DNA from: Spirogloea muscicola
Taxonomy: Eukaryota; Streptophyta; Zygnematophyceae; Spirogloeales; Spirogloeaceae
Assembly: GCA_009602725.1 (NCBI GenBank)
Contig: WELB01000015.1
Coordinates: 712,802 to 747,315, forward strand
Direction of reading: 5' to 3'
Length of the DNA: 34,514 nt
In this document: positions 1-12,800 of the stretch, piece after piece
Numbering within the stretch: the stretch's first letter is position 1
Layout of the letters: every line of letters starts with the position of its first letter
The notes under the pieces: generated by a model
Database searches by the model: none
The model's input: the letters and a program-made list of their open reading frames with translations, nothing else
Told to the model about the DNA's origin: nothing
Position numbers and translations under genes: made by a program

Positions 1-3000
1 CGGCCGCAGCTGCAGCGCCGCGCCGCTGGCGCCGGCCGCTCGGGCTCCATCGCCGCGCGTCCCGTCGCCGCATGTCTGGCCTCGGCGCCACACGCCGTCT
101 CCGCGACGTTGAGCGCCTCGATCGACGGACAAGCCCTGCTGGCGACGGCAGCGCCGCAGCCATTGCGCGTCGACGAGCTCGCCGCGGCCGGAGGGCCGGA
201 GACGGCAACGCCGCCGGCGGCAGCGGCCGCCGCGGAGGCCGGGAGGCCAAAGAAGGTGGTCGTCGTCGGCGCCGGCTGGGCTGGCCTCGGCGCCACGCAT
301 CACCTTGCCAAGCAGGTGCTGCCGAGCCCTGCTGCCGTCACTTGCTGCACGCACAGCGTGCCATCAGAAGCTGCTGTATTGCAGCTCCTACTGCTGGATG
401 GAGCCGTTCAAGATGGTGATAACAGTGGCTTGACTGATGGATGACAGTGTGTTGCTGGCGATAATGACGCAATGCCGTCAAGCCTTGCAGAAGACAGAGA
501 TTGTCTATCAAGAGACTGTCGTGTTGCTAGCCCGCAATGGCTTGCCATGAAATTTGTCCTTGCTCACGACGTCCTCGCCCAAGTCTCTATCAACCAGATC
601 AAAGCCGAGAGGCAATGATTGTACTGTGACTACGAACGGGCAGAATGCAATGTTAGATTTATTAATGGTGCAGGTCCGTAACCCCTGGCTCCCATATCTC
701 GGACTGCTGTCGAAGTCAGTCTGCGATCCATAGGCAGAGTCTGAGGATGCCTTTGTGAGCTTGTCACAGGGGTTTGACGTCACACTGCTTGAGGCTGGCC
801 CGCAACCAGGAGGCCTAGTCGCTGGGTGGAAGACGGAGCGCGGCAGGTCCGTTGAAGTTGGCATTCACGGTGCGTTCTTAAGTGCAATGAAAATCTCATG
901 TTCCGTTGTCTTTGGATAAGAATCCTTCTGGAAGGTATTGTTACTCATTGCAATGCAAGTCTTTTGTTGATCGCATGCAAGAGCAGGCTTTTGGTATCCG
1001 TACCGCAACATCTTCTCTCTCATCAACCATTTGCAAATCCACCCTTTCACTGACTGGACAACATCGTCGCAGTACTCGCCGGCTGGTCTTGAGGTTTGTC
1101 TGTGGCACTTTCTTGACAATTAGCCCGCTCTGACACTGGACAGCCTTTGACAACTTGACGAGGTAGCCGGAGTGGCAGCAAGTTTTGCTGCTTATCCCTG
1201 CATCAGTCAAGTTGAAGCAGGTGAAGTCATGACTTTGCAAGGTCTTTTTGCAGGTGGAGTCGCCCATTTTCCAAGACCAGCCATGGTTGCCCAGCCCGCT
1301 TGGGACTTTTGTATGGACTAAGGCAAGCTCTCTACCCAGTCATGACTGTAACTGCTTCATAAGAGCAATTTGAAACCATAGTGTGGAACAGCAAGTTTCC
1401 CTGTCGTAGTTGCCGTAATATCAACCAGGAAGAGGCATTTGGCATGAGAGAGGGCAAGGGAAAGGCCAATAAATAATGTAGAGCCAACGCCATTGTGCAG
1501 TTCAAGAGACTGCCATTGTGGGATCGCTTGACAGCCCTCCCTCTCATGTATTCAGGTTTGAGATTGAGAGACTGTTCCTCAGCAACTCATGTTGGATAGA
1601 GTTTCTTGACAATTGACGAATTTAGCACAGCTCTTATGTGGCTGCTTGACCGATATGTAAGTGCAGAATACGTCCCAGGTAGCAAAAAAGCTCACACGTG
1701 TTTAATTAACGAAGGTCCTGACTCCCTAAAATCTTTCATCGCATGTGTTATTCAGTCATTGACTTTGACAATAGTCACGACGCCTGGACACGCTATGACA
1801 AATGTGAGTACCTCTGTATATCCTAAACGAAACAGCAGCATACTGAAGTGCTACTACTGCTCCTTGCCTTCTTGATTGCGTTCGTCCCACTATCGTGACT
1901 TAATGTCAGAAATGGCTGAAACTTAACTTCATTTGTGCTCCTTCTTTCAGTGACAGCAAGGGAGCTGTTCAAGCAGTATGGTTGCAGCAGCCGAGTCTAT
2001 GATGATGCATTCAATCCGATGCTATTAGTGGGGCTCTTTGCACCTGGAGAGCAATGCTCTGGTGCAGCCACCCTCGGCATGCTCTACTTCTTCATATTGG
2101 CGCACCAGGTCTGCCACACTCAACCACAAAAGAGCATACCCTTTCAAACCCACAGTGGATGTAAGCTCATCAAGCATAAAGACAAGTGCCTGTCATGACA
2201 ATCAGCAGATTCTTCTGCAAAATCCTCACGGCCTTCGTGGAGGCGGGAACGTGATTGGAAAAATGTGTTGTGTGAGCTACTGAGAGCATTATGAGCCTGT
2301 CACAGGCTGATTTTGACGTAGTCTGGTGTAGAGGGACAGTAGGGGAGAAGATCTTCAAGCCCTGGGTGGAGTACATTAGCTCGCTTGGGGGCAACTTCCT
2401 TGCAAACAAGAGGATGACAGATGTGACATTCGACGAGAACACTGGCAAAGTCAGTGGTGTAGTTTGTGGTGACGAGACATATGATGCTGATGCTGTCGTT
2501 TTTGCTGTTGGCATCAGCGGCATGCAACAAATTGTGGCAAAGAGGTGTGTAACAAAAAGCCATCTTCCCTGTTGATCAATCAAGTTCGTAGTGTATAGTT
2601 GTCAACTGACCTTTTCACACGCATTACCTTCTCAAAGACGTCATTTACATCACTTTTGTGAAGGTGCAGTGCCTATGACGACTTACAAACCTCTCAAACT
2701 TGCAGTGAAGTGCTCAAGTCGCGGGAGGAGTTTGTCAATACAGCCAATCTTGGTGCTGTGGATGTACTCGCAGTCCGCCTGTGGCTCGATCGCAAGGTGA
2801 TATCTTTAAGCAGAATGTTTTGGCTTACTAGATGAGCATCGTGCTCTGAAATCTGCATAACATGTATCTTGGTGATTTGCTCCTGCCACTAAAACATATG
2901 CTTTTGTTGTCAGGTCGACATACCGAGGCCAAGCAATGCTTGCTTTGGATTTGATACAACCACTGGCTGGACGTTCTTTGATCTGAACAGTCTCCATGAC

Positions 3001-4250
3001 GAGTACAGAGACGAGCCTGGTTCAGTGGTGGAAGCAGATTTTGTAGGTTCTCCACTTCCCTTTCTCGATGATATACTTGGCTGTCTTGCCGTCCTACTTG
3101 CAAGCATCCTATGGGTCATAGCAGCTCTACTAATGCCTAATTTGTTCTCCCCAAGCACAATTAAACACCAGCTTTTTCTTACGGCATCTCGTCAATGTTC
3201 TGTGGTCGTTGATCCTGCATTGCTCCTATTAAACGTTGGAGGTCGCACTCCTGTCTAATACCGTTGCTTGATGAGTGCAGTATCATGCAAATCAGTTCCT
3301 TCCCTTGACTGATGAGCAAGCCGTGGCCAAAGTCATGGACTACCTGGCCACTTGCATACCTGAATTTGCTGAGACCAGAGTCCTTGACAAAGTTGTCGTG
3401 CGATTTCGGCGAGCTGTCACTCACTTCTTTCCAGGTGTGCCTTGATGCCTTTGCTCAGATGTGCAGCAACTATGCACTCTTAGCACTTATCAGCAACTCA
3501 CCAAACAAGAGCCTCAATGGGGATTCTTTCACATGACCAAGACGAAATGTACTCAGGATAACAGTAACCTTTCTGCAGCAGAATTGTGTCTTCACTTCAG
3601 TTATCTCAGTTGCTAGGAGCATGGGCCTTTGCTTGACTGGCTCACTATTATCAACCGGTTCCAATACGTGCGAAGGTTGACCTCGCGGCTCTATTCTGCT
3701 ATTGCTGATGTTGCCAGGCTCCTATCAATACATGATGAGAGGGACTACCAGCTTCCCAAATGTCTTCATGGCAGGCGACTGGATAGTGAACGAGCATGGG
3801 TCATGGTCGCAGGTGCACATTGTAGCCACACTCGTGTCTCTTGCAGTGCAACATCATCACCCTCGTACTTCATGGTGCAGAGCTTGTAGTCCAACTCTGC
3901 AGTACAGATACATCACAGTAAAGGTTGCCTCTCAGAATGCTGTGCAGCTCAGCTACATCTTCTATCTCACCTTTACTCGAAACGCCAAATTTCTGTTTAC
4001 CTGTTTATTGCACAAGGAGTGGTTAACTTGTCAAGTAATTGGCCAATTATCAATTCGACTTTTGCAGGAGAAGGCCTATGTCACTGGTCTGGAGGCGGCT
4101 AACAATGTTGTGCGCCACTTTGGAGAGGGCCATTTAGCAAAAATCATTCCAGTGGAAGACGATGAGGCGCATGTCAGCATGCTGCGGGCTCTGAATCGTC
4201 AGGCGCGGGCCGCCCTCTCGCAGCTTCCATTCGCGAGCTTCTTCTTGTAG
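1..4250 (+). CDS. Plastid FAD-dependent amine oxidase / carotene desaturase-like flavoprotein (5' partial)
   Basis: Thirteen exons read in phase: <1-315, 770-869, 987-1093, 1254-1322, 1501-1555, 1756-1803, 1951-2108, 2306-2544, 2706-2796, 2914-3042, 3281-3434, 3718-3812 and 4068-4250 (TAG), giving 580 visible residues. The first exon is open from base 1 with no ATG in frame, so the start lies upstream. Its first ~80 residues are rich in Ala, Arg and Ser, as in a plastid transit peptide. Next comes the FAD dinucleotide-binding motif VVVVGAGWAGLGATHHLAK, then LLEAGPQPGGL. The family's C-terminal FAD segment VFMAGDWIV...GSWSQEKAYVTGLEAAN is also present. The protein matches the plant/algal FAD/NAD(P)-binding oxidoreductase family related to zeta-carotene desaturase (Arabidopsis At1g57770 type). 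A redox role on a polyene or amine substrate is expected, but the substrate is not known. Intron 4 (1323-1500) appears to start with GC. The family call is firm and the reaction is uncertain. Confidence 0.88.
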
Positions 4251-4890
4251 CAGCAGCTCGAGCTGCCCACATGAGTAGGCCCCCACTTGAACTTTATTAT
4301 AGAGCACCTCGACAAAGTCCTTGTGCTTTGCTGCCATTGCTGACTAGCTAAGATGAAGGCTGGTCAGCCCATCAAAGCGGCAGGCACATGGAGGTCGGCA
4401 CCTCGTGACTTTATCATTCTTTGAGCAATTAGCTCCCCAGTGCGTTGGCCATGTCAGACTTTCCTCAGCATAAGGATCCCTGCGGCAGGGCACATCACCC
4501 GCAGCCGTTTGCAGCAACCTTCCTAAGTAATGGTCGAGACTATCTTGAAAAGACTACATAGTGAAGGCACATCCTGCACAGAGTTAAGCTGACTCCCACC
4601 AGTGTTTGACTCAAGTTGAGAGTCGCACTCAGTAGAGACACATGCTCTGGCACTGCACTTATTGGGTAGGTGTCTTGTAATATCCGCTACTGTGATGTGC
4701 TAGCTGGTCACTCCTGCTGCAGGGAGCAGCCAACTGCTACTGCTACTTATTGGCAGGCAATCGCCATTCCAATGCATTGGCCAAGTAATTCAGGGCAATG
4801 ACTTTGCGTTACTGTGGGCCTACTTTGCAGGACTGTGCGACAGTCCTGCCCAACAAGTCTAGCAAATTCTTGGAGGATTTTATGGGCCAG
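4251..4890. other. Convergent 3' intergenic region
   Basis: The plus-strand flavoprotein gene ends at 4250 and the minus-strand ferredoxin reductase gene ends at 4891, so this stretch holds both 3' UTRs. A TGTAA, the usual green-algal polyadenylation signal, lies at 4676-4680 on the plus strand. That is about 425 bases past the stop, so its use is uncertain. I see no further gene. Confidence 0.5.
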
Positions 4891-7800
4891 CTACACTCCG
4901 GCAATCTGGAGCATGTCAGCTGTGCTGACAATCTTCTCGCGGGGCTTCCCCGCCAGCACTCCCCGCCGCACCTCCTCGGCGTCGATGCGCTGCCACCCTG
5001 CCAGGTCGACCGGCCGCGCGCCACTTTCCGCCAGACGGTTCAGCAGCTGCAGCCGCCCACAATCACTTGCGGGTCGTGGCAGACAGCCGGCCCAGCTGTC
5101 CTCTGCAATGGACGCAACCTGCAAATATTGCAAACCCCTCATTATTCACAGTCTTGCCCATCTCAGTCCTGCCTCAGCACAAATTGGGCTGTTCTGTGAC
5201 TTGCTAACCCACAACTCAATTATCTAGCTTTGCATGCTAATTTAGCAGTTACTGCCCAGAAGGACCCTGGACAAACATACTGAGATGTCTAAGTCGGAGC
5301 TGTATTGCTAGACGAGAATGAGTTGACGATAAAGCATTTGAGACAATAAGCAGTTGATTTCATTGTTGAGTGAGTAAGGCGATTATTGCAATTGCCACTG
5401 ACAGTCTCCTCGGCATCGATGAGGTTGGTGGCAATCACGCCTGTTGGCCCCCTCTTCAGCCATCCCACAACGTAAAGGCCATCCTCGTAGTGCTCAGCCT
5501 TTGTGCCCCAGCCACCAACATCGTCCTGCTGCTCTGAGGGGACCTCCCTGAGCACCCTTCCCAGTTTATTAGGCACAATGCCTGCATCATCAACAGGTGA
5601 TGCAATATCAACTTTGTCAGGCCTTTTGGTGAAGCCATCAGGTTGCAAGCAATTGACACGGCTGCCTCTCAATCAGCAAGTTCAATTAACAAAATTGTTA
5701 GAAGCTCTCCATATATGCTCCGGCATGCAGGACCACAAGCCTGCTGACTCCGAGAATCATCTCTTGTTACTGCAGACTGACGCATCTGCAGCAAGGAGGA
5801 CGCACGGGCTGCCTGGCCTGGCACCTTTGGTATGATCAAAGTGCAGCTCTGGAACTGGTATGGACTTGTATCCAATACTCCGCAGGATGAGCCTGCAAAC
5901 AGCGATCTAGTCAATTCAGCACTAAGAGCATCTGGGTACAAGACAATGGAACGACCTGATTTTTGGCCTTAAATATCTCAGTCTCCGTTTGGTTGGTAAA
6001 CCCAGCCAGGATGCTGAGCTGCGCTTACCTTAGCAGGCGCCACTAGTAAACAACAGTCAACTTAGTTCTTCTTGTTAACGTTGTTGATTATGCAATGAGA
6101 AACAACTACAAATGGGGCACATTCTCACCCACAGGGTATGTCCTCAAGCTCGCCAAGGCCAATGGCCCGCTGAGGCTTCCCAAGCCCTCCAGCTGTAGAA
6201 CAACCTCACGCTATGTCAAATGAGTCCCTCACTCCCGTACTATGACATTCCCTTTAATTCCAGGGTTATGCGACAGACCTTAGCAGACAGTTCGGTTCCT
6301 GATACATGCCACCAGCTGCCCGTGCTTCGAGTGCCTAAGTCGTGTTGGAGCCTGGCTATCTGACTTACATGCAGAAGGCAAAAATCCTACGCCTCACTGG
6401 TGAAGAGATTACACTTGCCAGAGAAGCAAAGGTACTGACTACTCGTCATTACACTGATCTCAAGTGGTTACAGTAAAGCAAGGAGGCGCACGCTGCAGGG
6501 TGGTCTTCTCAAGACGCACGCCGTTGACGTGGGTGTTATCCACATTCCCCAGGATCTCTGTGGGCCTTCTGAAGAAGACGAAGTACACCTGCCGCGCCGC
6601 CGGGCTGACCGGCTGCGCGCCAGTCCGGACCACCTTCTGGAAGAGCTCAAAGACCCGCCGGTGGCTCCTGTTGACCTTCAGCTCTGCCTACCATGCAGAC
6701 AGGAAGACCAGTCAATAGCGCCACTCACTGATAGCTAATGCTCTTTGCCTAACGACTTTACATTAAACCGTGGAAGCCAAATGGCCTGTAAAAGCAGCAA
6801 GCGCGCACAATTCCAACCTCTAGCATGGCTTTCGTGTCGAGATTACATGTGACCCCTGAATCTCCACAGCAATCTCAAGAGCCATGAGCTTATTGTAATC
6901 TCTGCTTATCAGCACATCAGGGTGCTCCGCAGTCACAATGGAAGGGCAGTCACATGCTGCAAGTGCATGCAGGTACCTTATCTGCTTCAGAGATGTCGAG
7001 GTCCTCCGGAGAGACATGTACGTGGATTGACTTCAGATCTGCAAGCACAACAAAAGCCTAAGACGCGTCAGTAATCACCTCAAGCTATGCAGGCATTGAT
7101 GTATTGTTGAAGGCTACATTACTGTTTACTTAATAGCCTCAAGGAGTGGGTCAAGACAGCAGCCAGAGTGCAGCAGATGTTCCTCATAAGCTTGGCAGTT
7201 ATGCACCTTCTACATTAGAGTTAGGGGGACTAAGGGACTATTCAAGATCACTGCAGGGTTTGGGAATGAAGAGATTGGTTATTCATGTCACTGTATCAAT
7301 TTTAAATTGGCAATACCAGTTCAGGATAACAGGTGGGCCAAGTGCTGCAATACAAGGCAGGAATCCCAAATAATTCTTTGGATACAGAGGACGGTCCAGG
7401 CGGGGCTCACCGAGCAGCTCACGGAGCTCCCGAGCCGTGCAGGCGGCCTGCGCAGGGCCCCGCCTCCCGACCAGGTACACCTTCCTGGAGCAGGCTGGGC
7501 GGCTTGCACTATGTCAGCTCAACCTGGCCACACTTAATTAACCGGCTCTAGAGTACAACACATGGAGCTTCATGTAAATCCACCAGTGTATGCACCTTGC
7601 GTGCATGAAGCCTCTTGCTTCTATTCTGAAGGCTAAGAACATGTTGACAACTGGAGATAATGCATGCATTCGCCTAAAGCAACAGCAGGTGCTGATTGCT
7701 GAAGGATACAATCCTAAAAAACACTGCATTGCAAATGTATAAGCCAGTAGTCCTTTACACGAGCTCCCTAATGGAATTGGGTGGCACCTGATCGTGCTCT

Positions 7801-9480
7801 TGCGGAGAACGGTCAGAGCGTGCGCCGCGATGTCAGTCGCAGCAAGCTCATCGGGGTCCCGCAGGAGGATGCGTGCGACGTCCAGCGCCACATTGCCCTG
7901 GCTTTTCTCACTCGCGCACAGGCAGGCTGGCTCAGAAAACCTGCTGACTTCATTAGCAGCCTCTAATCTGATTAGCCTTCTCTGCTCTCTAAGTGTCACA
8001 GAAGATGCCCACTGCTCTCACTGCTTAACTGTGTGGATTTAGAGTTTGAGGTTTAAATTTACTCTAGGGTCTAGAACCGAAGATGCAGGCTTGGGTTTAA
8101 GTGAGGGTTTGGCCTAAGGATCTGGTGTGAGACCACAGGTGACCCCGGGCTTGCCTGGCCAAGTACAACGGCTGACTCGTGGGCATTGAGATCTGGCGCG
8201 AGATCCGCGTGCCATGGGTGGCCGTTGTACCACCACACAAACTCCCGCGCCGAGTGCATGCCTCCAAGGTCCTGTGCATGGGATGCCAGCTACCATAAGG
8301 AGTTAATCGTCTTAGATACTCCAGACTGTAGCAGGATTCCATGCAAAGCTTGGAATTTGATAAGTCAAATTGAACCGTTCCATTAGCTCGTGTAATTTCA
8401 TGACTTTCAACTGCAAGCGGGTACAATTGATACATGTCTTCAAAGTGCATCAAGAGACGAGCCAATGCCAGGAATGCTGGCTCACCTCGCCAGAGATGCC
8501 CAGCCGCCGGTCACTCTCGGCACCGTATGCCAGGATCACCTGAGTCAACCACGCCACGGGCTTAACAAGGAGCTATTGGGTCCAGTAACTGACATAAGCC
8601 AGAGTAGTGAGTGCATGAAGGCTATCAATACACTGAAATATGTATCTGATGATATGCCAATCTACTTGCTTGATTATCTGCTTGAACGCGGGAGGATGGA
8701 GTAGGGATGCACACCCCATGGTAGTGCCGACGAAGCTGCGCCAGCGACACGTCGCGGCCGAGTGCCACGTTGCCCACAAAGCGGCACCGTGCATCGCTCG
8801 TGGCCAGCGCCGCAAACTGGTTGTTAACCAGCTGCAGGCCGCCAGCCAGAGTACCAGTACCGTCAATTAGGGGCAGCTTATGCCAACGCAGACGGACGCC
8901 TACGAGCGTCCTCTGCAGTAGCAACAGCCACAACAGAGGCCTGATCTAGCCCTGCTGTAGACTTTTTTGAGACCAGTATTGAGATCAGTCATGACTAACG
9001 CCATATCTCAGTATCTTGCTTTAGGGTTAGGGTTCGGAGCTCACCTTGGTCTCGGGGTGGTCGGGCGCGACGCCGGAGCGCACGAGGCCAAAGGGCGTCG
9101 GCAGCTGGTCCAGGACGTCGACGCGGGCGGCATCGCCAAAGTGGCGCAGGAGCTGCAGCGGCAGGCACCCAAGTGACGGGCAGCATCAGGGCGCGGGCCG
9201 GCTGACAGCGGCGGCAGCGGCGGCCATGGCGGCGGCGGTTACTGGGCGAGCTGCTGACCTTCTCAGCGGTGTAGAAGCCAGCAGGCCCACTGCCAACTAC
9301 GCAGAACTGGAGCTCCTTGCTTGGAGCAGGAGCTCCTGGGAGCAGCTCGCCAGCGGCGGCGGTAGATGGGGCCACAGTCAGATGGCGGCGGGCTGGGAGC
9401 GGCAGCGGCGGACCGCCGCAGCGCCGCAGGAAGGTCCGGAGGACTGCCGCTGCCGTCGTTGCGGCAGGCGGAGGCGGCAT
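4891..9480 (-). CDS. FDXR: NADPH:adrenodoxin (ferredoxin) oxidoreductase, mitochondrial
   Basis: Thirteen exons, in transcript order: 9480-9259, 9152-9045, 8831-8715, 8539-8486, 8271-8155, 7897-7788, 7484-7411, 7038-6977, 6681-6492, 6192-6129, 5892-5825, 5581-5403 and 5118-4891 (TAG). All are in phase and give 530 residues. The first ATG in frame is at 9480; the leader ([16 protein letters not shown]) is basic and hydroxylated, typical of mitochondrial import. Landmarks are the FAD site [14 protein letters not shown], then [20 protein letters not shown], the NADP site [34 protein letters not shown], and the C-terminal [18 protein letters not shown]. The enzyme is known to pass electrons from NADPH to mitochondrial ferredoxin for Fe-S cluster and heme A synthesis. 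The intron at 8154-7898 starts with GC. The 6681 acceptor was chosen to keep frame; a site two bases upstream does not fit. Confidence 0.93.
8040..8115. repeat. Degenerate telomere-like repeat in FDXR intron
   Basis: The plus strand carries spaced variants of TTTAGGG (GGTTTAAATTTACTCTAGGG, GGGTTTAAGTGAGGGTTTGG). They sit inside the GC-AG intron 8154-7898, starting about 40 bases after its donor. The match is loose and was judged by eye. Confidence 0.45.
9019..9034. repeat. Short telomere-like repeat next to FDXR intron 2 donor
   Basis: CTTTAGGGTTAGGGTT on the plus strand. On the transcript this reads AACCCTAACCCTAAAG and begins about ten bases after the donor of the intron 9044-8832. Confidence 0.6.
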
Positions 9481-9680
9481 CCGCTGCGCAGCTTTGTGGG
9501 TTTCGGCCGCAGAGCGCTGCAGTCGCTGGTGGGGCGCTGCTGTGCCCGGTGTCCGTGTCGGCAGAGGTGGAAAAGGGTGGTGGCTGCGGCCGCCTCTGTG
9601 TGCCACGGCAGGCGGGGCTAGAGAATAGTGGCCTAGGGGGGTGGGAAAGACGGTGGGAGAGGGAGGGAGGAGATGGGGGG

Positions 9681-9720
<40 letters not shown>

Positions 9721-9804
9721 TGAGTGGGCGAGTAATTCTGTTAAGTGGGTCAGATGACCTGCAATCTCTCTTGCAGCACAGGCAACGTCTCGTAGTCGCC
9801 TGCC
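9481..9804. promoter_or_regulatory. Divergent promoter interval between FDXR and EXD3-like genes
   Basis: Only 324 bases separate the two start codons (9480 minus, 9805 plus), so both promoters and 5' UTRs must fit here or overlap. The half nearest EXD3 is purine-rich on the plus strand (about 9640-9720) and includes a pure (AG)n tract. No TATA box stands out. A bidirectional promoter is inferred from geometry only. Confidence 0.5.
9686..9718 (+). repeat. (AG)n microsatellite
   Basis: About 16 uninterrupted AG units in the EXD3 5' flank, preceded by a G-rich run. Similar GA-rich tracts recur at about 30785-31010 and 32057-32075. Confidence 0.95.
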
Positions 9805-12800
9805 ATGCCCCTGCGCTCAGGTGAAGGCCACGGCAGCGGCGGCAGCGCAGCTGTCAACAGCGACAGGCCCGGCAGCGGCGGCGAGGAGGGGTTGCAGCCC
9901 AATTCCCTGTCGTCAGAATATTGGGAGCTCCCGCTGCCGCCGGAGCGCGTTTACTTCGTCGACTCGGCGGCGGCGTTCCGGGAGGTCGCGGAGCCGGCGC
10001 TGGCCGGCGCCGCCGTGCTGGGCCTCGATGCCGAGTGGCGCCCGACCACCGCCCTTCAGTAAGACCCCGCAAACCCTAACCCCAACCCCAAAGCCTAAAC
10101 CCTAAACCCCTAACCCTCTTGCCGACTCGACGTCGTCGTCGTTGCGACATCGTGTGTCAGCGAGCTCAGGCTCATGCTGTGCACCAGAAAGCCGGTCGAG
10201 CCTCAGCTGGTGGCACAAGGGCTTGCCTATTACCGTCCGGTATTTGGGCGTCAATTAGCGACATCTATGTATTGACTCGTGGTCACTGAGCGGGTCAGCT
10301 TAGCAGCAGCTGATGTGCATCTGTCAATGTGCTTGCCTTTGTACTTGGCCACTCGAACCCTCCATCACTCAAAAGACACTCCATTTCCCTTGCTGCCACT
10401 GCCACATGGCTCAGTTAAGCGCTGTTTTTGCTGCCGTCGATGCCGCACTCTTACCACAGAGTAGCCAGGAGCAATATGGAGAGGCGCCACCATTGTCAGC
10501 AGCTGCGGCGGCATCCATGAGAGCCAGGGAATTGTGGCAGTACAGGCGCTGGTCATAGCCTGTTACTTGGACTTAACTTACAGAAGCTGTAACTCCTAAA
10601 CCTTTGTAACTCATACTCTTGCTCATGATAGCTTCTGGTGGCGCTCATTTGCAGGGGCAGCGCATCGCGCGTGTCCATCCTCCAGATCGCCTGCCGACCC
10701 GCCGGCAGTGGCGCCAGCGGCGCTGTCGTGCTTGTGCTGGACATGCTGGCACTGCCGCCGGCGACGTTCGCGGGCGCCCTCGGCGCTGCGCTGCGGGCGC
10801 CGGCCGTGCCCAAGCTCGGCTTCCAGTTCGCCGACGATGTGCGCCGCCTGGCGGCCAGCCATCCACACGCCGACGCCCGAGGCTGCTTCGACATCGTGCG
10901 CAACCACTAACCTCTCATCAATAATCTGGTCATACACCCTAGAGCCCGCATCAGCTCAGTGTATTTAGTGAAATTAGTGTACTCACTAAACACTAGTGAG
11001 TAAATTAGAATGTAGTGTAATCAGAAATCAGAAATCAGTTGTGAGTTAGCGTGCAGAGATAGGGGTCCTCTGTTGAGCTCAGCGCCCGATTCTCAGGTGG
11101 CACCGTACGTCGACGTAGGCGTGCTGGAGGAGCGCGTGGCAGCTGCCAGCGGGCGGCGGGCGGCGCCGCTGGCGCCTGGCCGGGGCCTGGCCCAGGTCGC
11201 TGAGGCCACGCTTGGCCTGCCCCTCTGCAAGGTAGCTGAGCTTGCACATTTACTTACATTGATCACTTAAGGGATATATTTCAGATAAACACTTAATGGA
11301 GTTTCATTACAGAACACTACATAACAACCGGTAACAACCAGTGGCAAGAGGTGGTTGACTGTGTGCCAATGTCACCAAGAGTTCCCCTCCTCCTCCCTCC
11401 TCCTCCCTCCGTCCTCCAGGACCTGCAGTGCTCCGACTGGGAGGCGCGGCCGCTGAGCGCTGCCCAGCTGCAGTATGCGGCGGCCGACGCCTACTGCCTG
11501 CTCGCCATCTTCGACGCTCTCGCTGCCAAGGAGGCCACTGCCGGAGAAGCGGGAGACGGACCGGGTGGCAGCATCGGCGACCAGAAAAGCAGTGCCCCCG
11601 CACCGCAGTGGTGGCGACGGCCTCCACTGGAGCCGAGTGAGCGCAGGAGAACCACCATGGGGCTCACTGAGCTGCTTCGCGACTACGAGGGCTTGAGCAG
11701 TTGGAAGGCCAGCGACAGGCCCGCACTCGACCGAGGCGACGCTCCTGTGGCGGTGGCAAGGGCGGCACTGGCGCAGCTCCCCGGCGGCAGCGAGAGCGAG
11801 TGGTGGCGGCTGCACGCTGGTTCACTTTCGCTGCGAGAGCTGAACAGTCGACGGAGAGGCAACAAGGTGCGCAAGAGTTCACGTGCCACTAACCGGGTGA
11901 TCGCCGGCGATGATGAGACGGAAAAGAGCGAGGGAGGAGGGAAGCAGGCGGCGAGCACCGGCCGCGGCAGTGGCAGTGGAGGCGACGAGGATGCTGGCGA
12001 GTGGCAAGGCCCGCCGCCGTGGTCACGGGCACTCGGCGGCGACGGCCGGCCCCGATTCCTGTGCGACGGCATGGTGTGGGCCCCCCACTCTTAATAAGTA
12101 AATCTCAGTCTCTCTGTAATTATTTACACTAGCAATTCATTGCTCACGTTCCTAAGAGATTCCTGTTGGTCTGTACTCGCTGCAATTGTTGAGCTAACTT
12201 CCGTTAAGCTAAGCTCTAATACTCCTGAACTATTTCTAAATCTTAGCCGTGTTTTGGGTGCTCGCTACCAGGTGGAGGGTCTGGCACGGCAGCTGCGGTG
12301 CGTGGGCATCGATGCAGCCTCGCCGCACAGGCCGGCGACGGCGGCGGGCGCGGACCCCGCACGGCGGCTCGTGGAGCAGGCGGTGGACGAGGGCCGCGTG
12401 CTGCTCACACGCGACCTCAAGCTCCTGCGGCGGCGGCTGCTGCCGCCCTACCTGGCGTATCGCGTCCGCGCGCTCGGCAAGCAGGACCAGCTTCGCGAGG
12501 TGAGGGCCGTCCTGATCCTCAATGCTCAAGCTATCACAGCCAGAGTCTACCCCTGAGACCCCGTACTCCCCCACCTGGCCGTGATTACGAGATCACGGCC
12601 AAGTAGTAATTGAGCCCAACAATAGTAGTGCAACCCTCTTCATCTTTGTAATGGCTCCTGTATCTTACTTTTTGTTGCGTTTAGTAGCCTGGGAAGTGAT
12701 TCCTTTCAATTTTATACCACTCATGAGCTCTCTTTTCGCCTGTGTCGAACTCTTGACTCAGACACAACACTTTGGCCAGCACTCCGTGATTCTAAGCTGA

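Noticed and set aside
109-444. Start of the flavoprotein at 109
   Set aside because: The codon there is TTG and the frame is open to base 1 with a transit-peptide-like composition, so the true start is upstream of the window.
1553-1610. FEIERLFLSN as an exon of the flavoprotein gene
   Set aside because: It resembles the expected FxRLPL segment, but the acceptor breaks frame. The exon 1501-1555 (FKRLPLWDRLTALPLMYS) fits sequence and phase far better.
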